Positions 39,192 through 47,047 of a stretch of 64,000 bases of DNA are shown piece by piece; positions within the stretch are counted from its first letter, which is position 1; each line of letters begins with the position of its first letter. Made by a program: the position numbers and the translations under genes. Source of the DNA: Devosia sediminis. Lineage in GTDB: Bacteria > Pseudomonadota > Alphaproteobacteria > Rhizobiales > Devosiaceae. The notes beneath the pieces are model-generated. The model made no database searches. It was not told where the DNA came from and saw nothing but the letters and a program-made list of their open reading frames with translations. The DNA is taken from NCBI RefSeq assembly GCF_016411825.1, contig NZ_JAEKMH010000001.1, positions 806,001 through 870,000 on the forward strand, read 5' to 3'.

Positions 39192-39204
39192 GGCAAGAAT
39201 TGCC
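39192..39204. promoter_or_regulatory. GGCAR-N3-YTGCC dyad just before flgB
   Basis: GGCAAGAATTGCC, a perfect copy, 8 bp downstream of the CtrA-type element and 28 bp before flgB. This downstream location suits a repressor role, as for FlbD at early promoters in Caulobacter. Confidence 0.55.
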
Positions 39205-39232
39205 CATTGGAGACGTTTCCGGAGTTCGGCCC

Positions 39233-39640
39233 ATGGGCCTCATGGATATGCCCGTCTTTTCGGCCCTGACCGACAAGATGCGCTGGCACCAGACCCGCCA
39301 GGGGCTGCTCGCGGAAAACGTCGCCAATGCGGAGACGCCCGGCTATCGCGGCCGCGATCTCAAGCAATACAATTTCGATGACCGCATGGGGATGATGGCC
39401 TCGTCTTCGGCCATGGTCACGACGGTGACCCAGCCCATGCACTTCTCTGCCTCCTCGGGCGAGGGGGCCTTCGATGCCCAGCGCATGGCCAATTTCGAGA
39501 TCACGCCGGAAGGCAACGGCATCACGCTCGAAGACGAGATGATGAAGGTCACGACCAACATGATGGACTACCAGGCCGCGACCTCGCTCTACCAGAAATC
39601 CATCCGCATCCTGCGCGTGGCGATGGGCAAGAACGCTTAA
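39233..39640 (+). CDS. flgB: Flagellar proximal rod protein FlgB
   Basis: 135 aa from the ATG at 39233 (GGAG 8 nt upstream); a second ATG three codons later is possible. It contains the FlgB pattern MPVFSALTDKMRWHQTRQGLLAENVANAETPGYRGRDL and the C-terminal MDYQAATSLYQKSIRILRVAMG. Rod subunit at the MS-ring side, exported by the type III gate encoded downstream. First gene of flgB-flgC-fliE-fliQ-fliR-flhB. Confidence 0.94.
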   Translation: MGLMDMPVFSALTDKMRWHQTRQGLLAENVANAETPGYRGRDLKQYNFDDRMGMMASSSAMVTTVTQPMHFSASSGEGAFDAQRMANFEITPEGNGITLEDEMMKVTTNMMDYQAATSLYQKSIRILRVAMGKNA

Positions 39641-39650
39641 GGAATAGATC

Positions 39651-40061
39651 ATGGACTTCAATTCCTCGCTCCGCATCGCCGCAACCGGCCTCCACGCCCA
39701 GACGGCCCGCATGCGCGTCATCGCCGAGAACATCGCCAACGCCGATTCCGCCGGCAAGGCGCCGGGAGACGAGCCCTATCGCCGCCGGATCCCGACCTTC
39801 CAGACGAGCTTCGATGCCGAAGTGGGTGGGCGCGTCGTCGAGGTCGGGCGGCTGGCCTATGACCAGAGCCCGTTCAGCTCGCGCTTCGAGCCCGGCCATC
39901 CTGCCGCCGACGAGAACGGCTATGTGCAATATCCCAACGTGAACACCCTGATCGAGACGGTGGACATGCGTGAGGCCCAGCGCAGCTACGAGGCCAATCT
40001 CAACGTGGTCACCGTGACCCGCCAGATGCTCGGGCGTACGCTCGACATCCTGCGCGGCTGA
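39651..40061 (+). CDS. flgC: Flagellar proximal rod protein FlgC
   Basis: 136 aa. The N-terminus SLRIAATGLHAQTARMRVIAENIANADSAG is the rod motif, and the C-terminus YPNVNTLIETVDMREAQRSYEANLNVVTVTRQMLGRTLDIL is conserved in FlgC. It lies 10 bp after flgB, with AAGGAATAGATC as ribosome site, and 15 bp before fliE. Confidence 0.95.
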   Translation: MDFNSSLRIAATGLHAQTARMRVIAENIANADSAGKAPGDEPYRRRIPTFQTSFDAEVGGRVVEVGRLAYDQSPFSSRFEPGHPAADENGYVQYPNVNTLIETVDMREAQRSYEANLNVVTVTRQMLGRTLDILRG

Positions 40062-40076
40062 TAGAGGCTCGCCAGC

Positions 40077-40409
40077 ATGGCCATCAATACGCCGTTCAAC
40101 GCCGCCGCCACCGCCTATGGCAATGCCAGTCGCCTCATCAACCAGGCCGCCAAGCCGCAGGCAGACCTCACTGCGACCGCGCCGTCCGCCGGCGGCAGCT
40201 TCGCCGACATCCTGGCGCAGAACGTGCAGGGCGTTGTCGACCAGGGCAAAGCAGCCGACGCCATGGCCATGGATATGGTCAGCGGCAAGGCCAACGTGGT
40301 CGATATGGTCACGGCGCTTTCCGAAACCGAAATGGCCATCGAGAGCATGGTCACCATCCGCGACCGGGTGATTTCCGCCTACGAGGAAATCATGCGGATG
40401 CCGATCTGA
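40077..40409 (+). CDS. fliE: Flagellar MS ring-rod adaptor FliE
   Basis: 110 aa. The C-terminal half (SFADILAQNVQGVVDQGKAADAMAMDMVSGKANVVDMVTALSETEMAIESMVTIRDRVISAYEEIMRMPI) is the FliE signature. The N-terminal half is Ala/Asn-rich. It joins the rod to the MS ring. Followed by a 169-bp gap holding a large palindromic repeat before fliQ. Confidence 0.93.
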   Translation: MAINTPFNAAATAYGNASRLINQAAKPQADLTATAPSAGGSFADILAQNVQGVVDQGKAADAMAMDMVSGKANVVDMVTALSETEMAIESMVTIRDRVISAYEEIMRMPI

Positions 40410-40432
40410 GGCCCTTCGCGAACCCCGCTGCA

Positions 40433-40540
40433 TGTCACCCCGGCGGAGGCCGGGGCCCATCCTGAGATTTAGGGGAAAACACAGCCGGCGGTGCAGGTCG
40501 AGATACCTCAGGATGGACCCCGGCCTTCGCCGGGGTGACA
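40433..40540. repeat. Paired palindrome, family C, inside the flgB-flhB operon
   Basis: Two 34-nt arms (40433-40466 and 40507-40540) are inverted repeats with only two mismatches; each arm also contains its own CCCCGGC...GCCGGGG palindrome. The unit lies between fliE and fliQ and would fold into a long stem in the mRNA. Confidence 0.85.
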
Positions 40541-40578
40541 GCCGGTGGTACGCTGGGAGCCGAATCGAAGGACGATCC

Positions 40579-40845
40579 ATGACCGGCGCAGAAGTGCTCG
40601 ACATTGCCAGCCAGGGTATCTGGACGCTGATCATCGTCTCGATGCCGATGATGCTGGTGGGTCTGGTCGTGGGCGTCATCATCGCGCTGTTCCAGGCGCT
40701 CACGCAGATCCAGGAAATGACCCTGGTCTTCGTGCCCAAGATCATCGCGATCTTCATCACCATGCTGCTGACGCTGCCCTTCCTCGGGGCCACCATGGCC
40801 GGCTACATGGACCGAGTGGTCGACATGATCATCGTGGGCGGCTGA
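40579..40845 (+). CDS. fliQ: Flagellar export gate protein FliQ
   Basis: 88 aa, two transmembrane helices (WTLIIVSMPMMLVGLVVGVIIALFQA, and MTLVFVPKIIAIFITMLLTLPFLG) joined by LTQIQEM, the conserved FliQ turn. The ATG at 40579 gives the standard family length; longer readings of the frame enter the repeat element. Part of the FliP-FliQ-FliR gate. Confidence 0.94.
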   Translation: MTGAEVLDIASQGIWTLIIVSMPMMLVGLVVGVIIALFQALTQIQEMTLVFVPKIIAIFITMLLTLPFLGATMAGYMDRVVDMIIVGG

Positions 40846-40846
40846 G

Positions 40847-41614
40847 GTGACCCTGAGCCTCGACTGGCTGCCCGCCGTCGCCTTCACCTATCTCATGCTC
40901 TTCATGCGCATCGGCGCCATGCTGATGCTGATGCCGGCCCTGGGCGAGCAGACCATTCCCATGCGCATGCGACTGGGCTTCGCGCTGGCCTTCACCATCG
41001 TGGTCTATCCGCTGCTGAGTAGCGTCATGCCGGCCGTGCCGCCTGATCTTGCCGGCATTGTGGGCCTCATCTTTCACGAGCTGGCTGTGGGACTGATCAT
41101 CGGCGCGATCATCCGCATTACCGTGATGGCGACGAGCGTAGCCGGCACCATCATCGCCTTCCAGGTCGGCCTGTCCGGCGCGCTGGCGGCCGACCCGACG
41201 CAGGCCGGCGTCCAGGGCGCGGTGTTTTCGAGCTTTCTCTCGTTTCTCGGGATCACGCTGATCTTTGCCACCGACCTGCACCATATGGCCCTGGCGGCAA
41301 TCTACGAAAGCTACATGGTGTTCTCGCCCACCGACCCGGTGATGTTCGAGGATGCCATGCAACTGGCCATACGGGCGGTGGCCGGCGCCTTTTCGGTCGG
41401 CGTGCAGATGTCGGCGCCCTTTATCGTCTTCGGCCTGGTCTTCAACCTCGGCGCAGGCATCCTGGCGCGCCTCATGCCCCAGTTGCAGGTGTACTTCGTC
41501 CTCATGCCGGCCAATATCATCGTGGGCCTGCTGCTGTTCGCTATCCTGCTCACCATGATGATGGGCTGGTATGTGACATCCTTCGAAAACCATCTGGCGA
41601 TGTGGCGGGGATAG
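40847..41614 (+). CDS. fliR: Flagellar export gate protein FliR
   Basis: 255 aa, starting at GTG 40847 one base after the fliQ stop (TGAGGTG). Six or seven hydrophobic segments; FliR blocks include RIGAMLMLMPALGEQTIPMRMRLGFALAFTIVVYPLL, VQMSAPFIVFGLVFNLGAGILARLMPQLQVYFVLMPANI and the C-terminal MMGWYVTSFENHLAMW. It completes the export gate and binds FlhB, encoded 3 bp downstream. Confidence 0.94.
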   Translation: MTLSLDWLPAVAFTYLMLFMRIGAMLMLMPALGEQTIPMRMRLGFALAFTIVVYPLLSSVMPAVPPDLAGIVGLIFHELAVGLIIGAIIRITVMATSVAGTIIAFQVGLSGALAADPTQAGVQGAVFSSFLSFLGITLIFATDLHHMALAAIYESYMVFSPTDPVMFEDAMQLAIRAVAGAFSVGVQMSAPFIVFGLVFNLGAGILARLMPQLQVYFVLMPANIIVGLLLFAILLTMMMGWYVTSFENHLAMWRG

Positions 41615-41617
41615 CCT

Positions 41618-42706
41618 ATGTCGGATGATGCACCGGATCAGGAATCCAAAACAGAAGACCCCTCCCAAAAGAAGCTCGACGACGCCCACAAAAAGGGCGA
41701 CGTAGCAAAGAGCCAGGAGGTGACGACCTGGTTCATGCTACTGGGGTCCGCCATTGTCTTCGCCATGCTGTCGCCCTGGGCCAGCACCGAGATGAGCCAG
41801 TCGCTGAGCCTCATCTTCGCCAATGCCGACCAGATCGACGTCGAGGGCTCGGGCTTCACCGATTTCTTCAATGGGCTCGCCTTCTCGCTGATCGGGGTGG
41901 CGACGATCCCGCTGCTGGTGCTGTTCGTCTGCGGTATTCTCGCCAACCTAGTCCAGCACCGGCCGGTCTGGTCAGTGGAGCCGATCACCCCAAAGTTCTC
42001 CAAGATTTCACCGATCGGCGGGTTCAAGCGCCTGTTCTCCGCAGACGCACTGGTCAATTTCGGCAAGGGCCTCGTCAAGATCGCCGTGGTCGGTGCCGTG
42101 GTCGTCGCGATCTGCTGGCCGGAACGCGACCGGCTCGACACGATGATGACCGCCGATCCGATCATGATCCTCATGGATTTCCAGGAGATCGGCATCAAGA
42201 TCTTCATGGGGGTGCTGGCGGTGGTGACCGCCATTGCCGCGGCCGACTTCTTTTACATGCGCCAGAAATGGTGGAAGCGGCAGATGATGACGGTCCAGGA
42301 AACGCGCGAAGAATACAAGCAGATGGAAGGCGATCCGCATGTGAAGGGTCGCCTGAGGCAATTGCGGCAGGAGCGCTCGCGCAAACGCATGATGGCGGCG
42401 GTGCCCGATGCCACCGTGGTCATCACCAACCCGACCCACTTCGCCGTGGCGCTCAAGTACGACAAGAACATGGCCGCGCCCAAATGCGTCGCCAAGGGTG
42501 CCGATGCCATCGCCTTCCGCATCCGCGAGCTGGCCAAGGAAAACGATGTGCCGATCGTCGAGAACCCGCCGCTGGCACGCGCGCTCTTTGCCTCGGTGGA
42601 TATCGACGAGACCATTCCGGGCGAGCATTTCAAGGCCGTGGCCGAAGTCATCGGCTTCGTCATGCGCCTCAAGCGCCCGGGCGGCGGCTGGCGGCCGAGT
42701 GCGTGA
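41618..42706 (+). CDS. flhB: Flagellar export switch protein FlhB
   Basis: 362 aa. The N-terminal cytosolic part (ESKTEDPSQKKLDDAHKKGDVAKSQEV) and four transmembrane helices are followed by the autocleavage site NPTH (in VITNPTHFAVALKYD, about residue 269). FlhB switches substrate specificity from rod/hook to filament proteins after cleavage between Asn and Pro. Last flagellar gene of the operon; cckA starts 121 bp further on. Confidence 0.95.
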   Translation: MSDDAPDQESKTEDPSQKKLDDAHKKGDVAKSQEVTTWFMLLGSAIVFAMLSPWASTEMSQSLSLIFANADQIDVEGSGFTDFFNGLAFSLIGVATIPLLVLFVCGILANLVQHRPVWSVEPITPKFSKISPIGGFKRLFSADALVNFGKGLVKIAVVGAVVVAICWPERDRLDTMMTADPIMILMDFQEIGIKIFMGVLAVVTAIAAADFFYMRQKWWKRQMMTVQETREEYKQMEGDPHVKGRLRQLRQERSRKRMMAAVPDATVVITNPTHFAVALKYDKNMAAPKCVAKGADAIAFRIRELAKENDVPIVENPPLARALFASVDIDETIPGEHFKAVAEVIGFVMRLKRPGGGWRPSA

Positions 42707-42827
42707 GGGCAGTAGGGTAGGGTGTTGAAAAGCCGCTTCGCCCTCCCATGGAACCGGTCAGTTTGCTAGACCATTCCTGATGTCCCGATTCGGGACGGCC
42801 GTTCGTTTGGCGCTGGAGCAGAACACC

Positions 42828-45395
42828 ATGGCATCGACGCCGCTCGGCGAGGACAACTATCCCGAACCGGTCATGGATGGCGGGCGCGGTGGCGCCGGCC
42901 TCTGGCGTGTGCTGGTGCTGGCCATCTTGCTGGTTGCAGTGGCCGTCATCTTCACGCTGTTCGGCGAGCGCATTCCGCCCGAGCTGGTGATGACCTTTGT
43001 CGGCGTACTGGCGGTGGCCGGCGTGTTTTTCCTGTTCGGGCTGGCTGCTGGCCTCTTTCGCTTTGCCACCACCGATGACCGGCGCACGCTCAGCCACGCT
43101 GTGGTCGACAGCCTGCCCTTTGGCGCCGTGATTGCTGATCGCGAGGGCAAGATAACCTATGTGAACGGTCACTACGGCACCTTTCCGGGCGCGCTGACCA
43201 ATGGCGTGCCCGTAGGCGTGCCGCGCCTGTTCTCGGGTTATGCCGATGCTGGCGAAAGCATTTATCGCCTGTCCCGTGCGGCGCGGGACGGCCGCAGCGC
43301 CATCGAGGACATCCGCGTGCCCGGGGGGCTCGGCGGATCGCAGTCTGAGGCCAGCCGCGTCTTCTGGTATCGTGTTTCGGTGCGGCCGCTGCCGCAGACC
43401 GAAGATGCACGCAAGCCGCTCGTGGCCTGGTCGGTAGAGGACATTACCCGCGACCGCGAGAGCAACGAGACGGCGTTCCGTGACCTGCAGCGCGCCATCG
43501 ACTACCTCGACCACTCGCCTTCAGGCTTCTTCTCGGCCGACGCGCAGGGGCGCATCCAGTATCTCAATTCGACGCTTGCCGACTGGCTTGGCTACGACCT
43601 GGCCGAGTTCAATGCCGGTCAGCTCGCTCTTGGCGACATCGTGCGGGGCGATGGCGCGACGCTGCTGATGCGGGGCAGGGGCGATGGCGAGATCCGCACC
43701 GAGATCATCGATATCGATCTCGTGCGCCGCAACGGCACCACGCTGCCGGTGCGCCTGCTGCATCGCGCGGCGCGCCTGGCCGACGGCGAGCTGGGCGAAA
43801 CGCGGACCCTGGTGCTCGACATGTCGAGTGCCCCCGATACCGAGGAAGAGTTGCGCGCGGCCGAAGTCCGCTTCTCGCGCTTTTTCAACGACACGCCCTT
43901 TGCCATTGCGACGCTCGACGGCGAAGGCCGCATCGTCCGCACCAATGCGCCGTTCGGGCGCATCTTCCATTGGGCAGGCGAGGACAAGAGCCTCGAATTG
44001 CGGCCGCTGCACGAGCTGATCGGCGAAGCCAGCCGCGACAAGTTCCAGCGGGCGCTGGGCGACGCCACGGCGCAGCGCTCGGAAGTGGAGCCGGTGGACG
44101 CCGTGCTCAGCGCCGAGGGCGACCACGCCGTGCGGCTCTACATTTCCGCTTCGGAAGTCAGCGCCGGCTCGCCCGAGCAGGTCAATGTCTATGCGCTCGA
44201 CATGACCGACCAGCGCAAGCTCGAGGCCCAGTTCGCCCAGAGCCAGAAGATGCAGGCCGTGGGTCAGCTCGCAGGTGGCGTGGCGCACGACTTCAACAAC
44301 CTTCTCACGGCCATCATCGGCTTCTCGGACCTGCTGCTTTTAAAGCACAAGCCGGGCGATCCGAGTTTCAACGAACTGATGCAGATCAAGCAGAACGCCA
44401 ATCGCGCGGCTGGCCTCACCCGGCAGTTGCTGGCCTTCTCGCGCCGCCAGACGCTGCGGCCGCAGGTGCTCGAACTGCCGCTGATCGTCGATGACCTTAC
44501 CGTGCTGCTCAAGCGCATGATCGGCGAGAAGAACAACCTCACCGTCGAGCATGGCCGCAATATCTGGCCGATCCGCGCCGACGTCGTGCAGCTCGAACAG
44601 GTGGTCATCAACCTTGTGGTCAATGCGCGCGACGCCATGCCCAATGGCGGTTCGATCACCATCCGCACCTCCAACGTCACCGAAGGCGAGGTCGCCGGCC
44701 TCAAGTTTGAAGGCATGGTGCCGGCAGACTATGTGCTCATCGACGTCGAGGACACCGGCACCGGCATGAGCCCGGAAGTGCTGACCAAAATCTTCGAGCC
44801 GTTCTTCACCACCAAGGAACTGGGCAAGGGCACCGGCCTGGGGCTGTCGACCGTCTATGGCATCGTCAAGCAGACTGAAGGCTTCATCTATCCGGTTTCG
44901 ACCGTAGGCGTCGGCACCACTTTCAAGATTTTCCTGCCGCGCTATGTGCCGACTGCCGAAGAAGCCGCCGCCAAGGCAGCCATTGCCGCGGCCCCGGCCA
45001 AGGACCTGACCGGCCACGAACGAATCCTGCTGGTCGAGGACGAGGAAAGCGTGCGCGCCTTCTCCGCGCGCGCCCTCAAGGCGACGGGCTACGAAGTGTT
45101 CGAGGCCGATGGCGGCGAAGAGGCGCTGGAAGTGCTCGAGGACCTCGACTACGAGGTCGATCTCATCATCTCCGATGTGGTCATGCCGGAAATGGACGGC
45201 CCGACCATGCTCAAGGTCATCCGCGAGAAGATGCCTAATCTGAAGATCATCTTCGTCTCCGGCTATGCCGAGGAAAGCGTGCGCCGCGACATCGAGGACG
45301 ACCAGAGCGTCGACTTCCTGCCCAAGCCCTATTCGCTCGACCAGATCAATTCCAAGGTCAAGGAAGTGCTGCGGCGGATGGACAAGACGGAGTAG
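42828..45395 (+). CDS. cckA: Cell-cycle hybrid histidine kinase CckA
   Basis: 855 aa from the ATG at 42828, which has GGAG 9 nt upstream; ATG 42780 would add 16 residues without a ribosome site. Two transmembrane helices (about residues 26-50 and 55-76), PAS-type regions (about 85-470), a histidine kinase core with the H box VAHDFNNLL (H487), an ATPase domain (VINLVVNARDAMPNGG, DTGTGMSP, GTGLGLSTVYGIVKQ), and a receiver (ILLVEDEESVRAF, phospho-acceptor D783 in IISDVVMPEMDGP). In alphaproteobacteria CckA phosphorylates CtrA through ChpT. It sits directly behind flhB, and CtrA-type sites precede several flagellar operons here. Confidence 0.93.
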   Translation: MASTPLGEDNYPEPVMDGGRGGAGLWRVLVLAILLVAVAVIFTLFGERIPPELVMTFVGVLAVAGVFFLFGLAAGLFRFATTDDRRTLSHAVVDSLPFGAVIADREGKITYVNGHYGTFPGALTNGVPVGVPRLFSGYADAGESIYRLSRAARDGRSAIEDIRVPGGLGGSQSEASRVFWYRVSVRPLPQTEDARKPLVAWSVEDITRDRESNETAFRDLQRAIDYLDHSPSGFFSADAQGRIQYLNSTLADWLGYDLAEFNAGQLALGDIVRGDGATLLMRGRGDGEIRTEIIDIDLVRRNGTTLPVRLLHRAARLADGELGETRTLVLDMSSAPDTEEELRAAEVRFSRFFNDTPFAIATLDGEGRIVRTNAPFGRIFHWAGEDKSLELRPLHELIGEASRDKFQRALGDATAQRSEVEPVDAVLSAEGDHAVRLYISASEVSAGSPEQVNVYALDMTDQRKLEAQFAQSQKMQAVGQLAGGVAHDFNNLLTAIIGFSDLLLLKHKPGDPSFNELMQIKQNANRAAGLTRQLLAFSRRQTLRPQVLELPLIVDDLTVLLKRMIGEKNNLTVEHGRNIWPIRADVVQLEQVVINLVVNARDAMPNGGSITIRTSNVTEGEVAGLKFEGMVPADYVLIDVEDTGTGMSPEVLTKIFEPFFTTKELGKGTGLGLSTVYGIVKQTEGFIYPVSTVGVGTTFKIFLPRYVPTAEEAAAKAAIAAAPAKDLTGHERILLVEDEESVRAFSARALKATGYEVFEADGGEEALEVLEDLDYEVDLIISDVVMPEMDGPTMLKVIREKMPNLKIIFVSGYAEESVRRDIEDDQSVDFLPKPYSLDQINSKVKEVLRRMDKTE

Positions 45396-45413
45396 GGTGG
45401 CGCCGTGAGCAGT

Positions 45414-45520
45414 CACCCCACCCTCGGTCCCTCCCCATCAAGGGGAGGGAGGCGCAGGGGGTGGAGCTAGTGTTCATCGTCTCCCTCCCCCTTGTGGGGA
45501 GGGATCAAGGGTGGGGGTGC
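45414..45520. repeat. Paired palindrome, family D
   Basis: CACCC...CCTCCCCATCAAGGGGAGGG on the left and CCCTCCCCCTTGTGGGGAGGG...GGGTG on the right, inverted to each other, between cckA and the DUF2237 gene. Confidence 0.75.
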
Positions 45521-45546
45521 CTTCACCCAGTAAGTTGAGAATAGCT

Positions 45547-45942
45547 ATGACCGCCGTCCCCCGCATCGAAGGCCCGAATGAGTTCAACGTCCTGGGCGAG
45601 CCGCTGCAATCCTGCTCCGACGATCCGCTGACCGGGTATTTCCGCTCTGGTTACTGCGCGGCGGGGCCGGAGGGGGCTGCCGTGCACCTGGTCTGCATCG
45701 AGGTCAGTGACGACTTCCTCGACTATTCGAAAAGCGTCGGCAACGACCTCTCGACAGCAATGCCTCAATACAATTTTCCCGGGCTGGTCGCCGGCAATCG
45801 TTGGTGCCTCGTCGCCAATCGCTGGGCCCAGGCCCATAATGCCGGCAAGGCTCCGCGCGTCTATCTGCGCAGCACCAACCAGCGCGTGCTGGACCTTGTT
45901 CCGCTTGAATTCCTAAAGGCTTACGCGCTCGATTTAAATTGA
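45547..45942 (+). CDS. DUF2237 family protein
   Basis: 131 aa from the ATG at 45547. The sequence matches DUF2237 from end to end: FNVLGEPLQSCSDDPLTGYFRSGYC, HLVCIEVSDDFLDYSKSVGNDLSTAMPQY, FPGLVAGNRWCLVANRWAQA and LVPLEFLKAYALDL. Conserved cysteines at the N-terminal part and in RWCL. Soluble, function unknown, widespread in proteobacteria. It stands alone between two palindromic repeats. Confidence 0.85.
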   Translation: MTAVPRIEGPNEFNVLGEPLQSCSDDPLTGYFRSGYCAAGPEGAAVHLVCIEVSDDFLDYSKSVGNDLSTAMPQYNFPGLVAGNRWCLVANRWAQAHNAGKAPRVYLRSTNQRVLDLVPLEFLKAYALDLN

Positions 45943-45981
45943 TGAATCGGGGCGGTCCGCCCTCGATTACCCCTCCAGAGC

Positions 45982-46057
45982 GTCATCCCCGCGAAAGCGG
46001 GGACCTTCGTTTTAGCATGACGTCGCAAACAGGGGTTCCCGCTTTCGCAGGAATGAC
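45982..46057. repeat. Paired palindrome, family B (copy 1)
   Basis: Left arm GTCATCCCCGCGAAAGCGGGG and right arm ending CCGCTTTCGCAGGAATGAC, inverted to each other and separated by about 25 bp. Same unit at 50679, 53592 and 59838. Confidence 0.85.
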
Positions 46058-46141
46058 CGGTGGATGGTCTCAGCCATTTGCCATTCCCGCCCCGCCTTCA
46101 TCACCACCCAGGGTGACCATCGAGTTTGGCGCGGGAGCCGG

Positions 46142-46630
46142 TTACCCCAGTTCCGCCGCCAATAGCTGGTCTAGGGTCTGAAAACTCATTTCCATGCCGT
46201 CGGCCATGCCCGTAGCGACAACCATGTCGCGATGGGCCTGTGAGGTGCAGGTCAAGGTGTTGACGAGATCGGTGCCGGGGCCATCAAGATCGAAACGGAG
46301 TTCGGTGCGGTAGGCTGGGCCCATGACACCGCCATCGAAGAGTTCGGAACTGTCGATGTAGTGCATGGCGTCAATGCGGCTGATCTTGCCCGACACTGCC
46401 AGGAAATCGCCCTGACGTGGCCCATGCCATTCGAAGCGATAACCGCCACCCTCGCGTGCGTCATAGGCGCAGACCGGCATGGTCCAGCGGTCTGGCCCGG
46501 TGAGCCAGCGCCGGATCAGGCTGGGCTGAGTATAGCAGGCGAAAACTAGATGCGGCGGAGCAGCAAAGCTCCTGACCAGCAGGACCTGCGTATCCGACGG
46601 CGTCGAGACGGAAAGCGGATCGCCCAGCAT
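46142..46630 (-). CDS. SRPBCC (AHSA1-like) domain protein
   Basis: 162 aa. The N-terminal VLLVRSFAAPPHLVFACYTQPSLIRRWLTGP and C-terminal DGMEMSFQTLDQLLAAEL segments are typical of the AHSA1 branch of the SRPBCC (Bet v 1-like) fold, which encloses hydrophobic ligands. Paired with an upstream ArsR regulator on the same strand (7 bp apart), the common arsR-SRPBCC arrangement. Ligand unknown. Confidence 0.85.
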   Translation of the reverse strand: MLGDPLSVSTPSDTQVLLVRSFAAPPHLVFACYTQPSLIRRWLTGPDRWTMPVCAYDAREGGGYRFEWHGPRQGDFLAVSGKISRIDAMHYIDSSELFDGGVMGPAYRTELRFDLDGPGTDLVNTLTCTSQAHRDMVVATGMADGMEMSFQTLDQLLAAELG

Positions 46631-46637
46631 AGTCGGC

Positions 46638-46991
46638 CTAGTTCTTTCCTGCTGCGGCTTCGATGGCCTGCAACTCCTCCAGGAGGCCGTCGAGCCGGCC
46701 GAACTGCGCAGACCAGTATTTGCGGTATTCGATCAGCCAGCCTGTCGCTTCGGCCAGCGGCTGCGCTTCGAGATGCACGGGTCGCTTCTGGGCATCGCGT
46801 CCACGCGACACCAGCCCTGCCTTTTCCAGCACTTTGAGATGTTTGGAAATCGCTGGCTGGCTCATGGCGAAGGGCTCTGCCAGGTCCATGACCGTGACAT
46901 CGCCCTCGCGCGCAAGCCGCTGCAGGATGGCCCGGCGGGTCGGATCCGAAAGCGCCTGGAAGGTAGCGTCGAGCCGGGCAGAATCCTGCAT
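46638..46991 (-). CDS. ArsR/SmtB-type winged-helix regulator
   Basis: 117 aa. The wHTH covers LDATFQALSDPTRRAILQRLAREGDVTVMDLAEPFAMSQPAISKHLKVLEKAGLVSR (about residues 7-63). No metal-binding cysteine motif is present, so it is of the non-metal group usually found with SRPBCC genes. It probably regulates itself and the SRPBCC gene 7 bp downstream. Confidence 0.9.
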   Translation of the reverse strand: MQDSARLDATFQALSDPTRRAILQRLAREGDVTVMDLAEPFAMSQPAISKHLKVLEKAGLVSRGRDAQKRPVHLEAQPLAEATGWLIEYRKYWSAQFGRLDGLLEELQAIEAAAGKN

Positions 46992-47047
46992 GAGCGATCC
47001 AGTTACAAAACCATATAGTTATTTATATGGTTGAATGGCCAGACGGG

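Noticed and set aside
26930..45395. Virulence-type (non-flagellar) type III secretion system
   Set aside because: Rod, ring, hook and switch genes are all flagellar, and no needle, translocon or effector genes are present.
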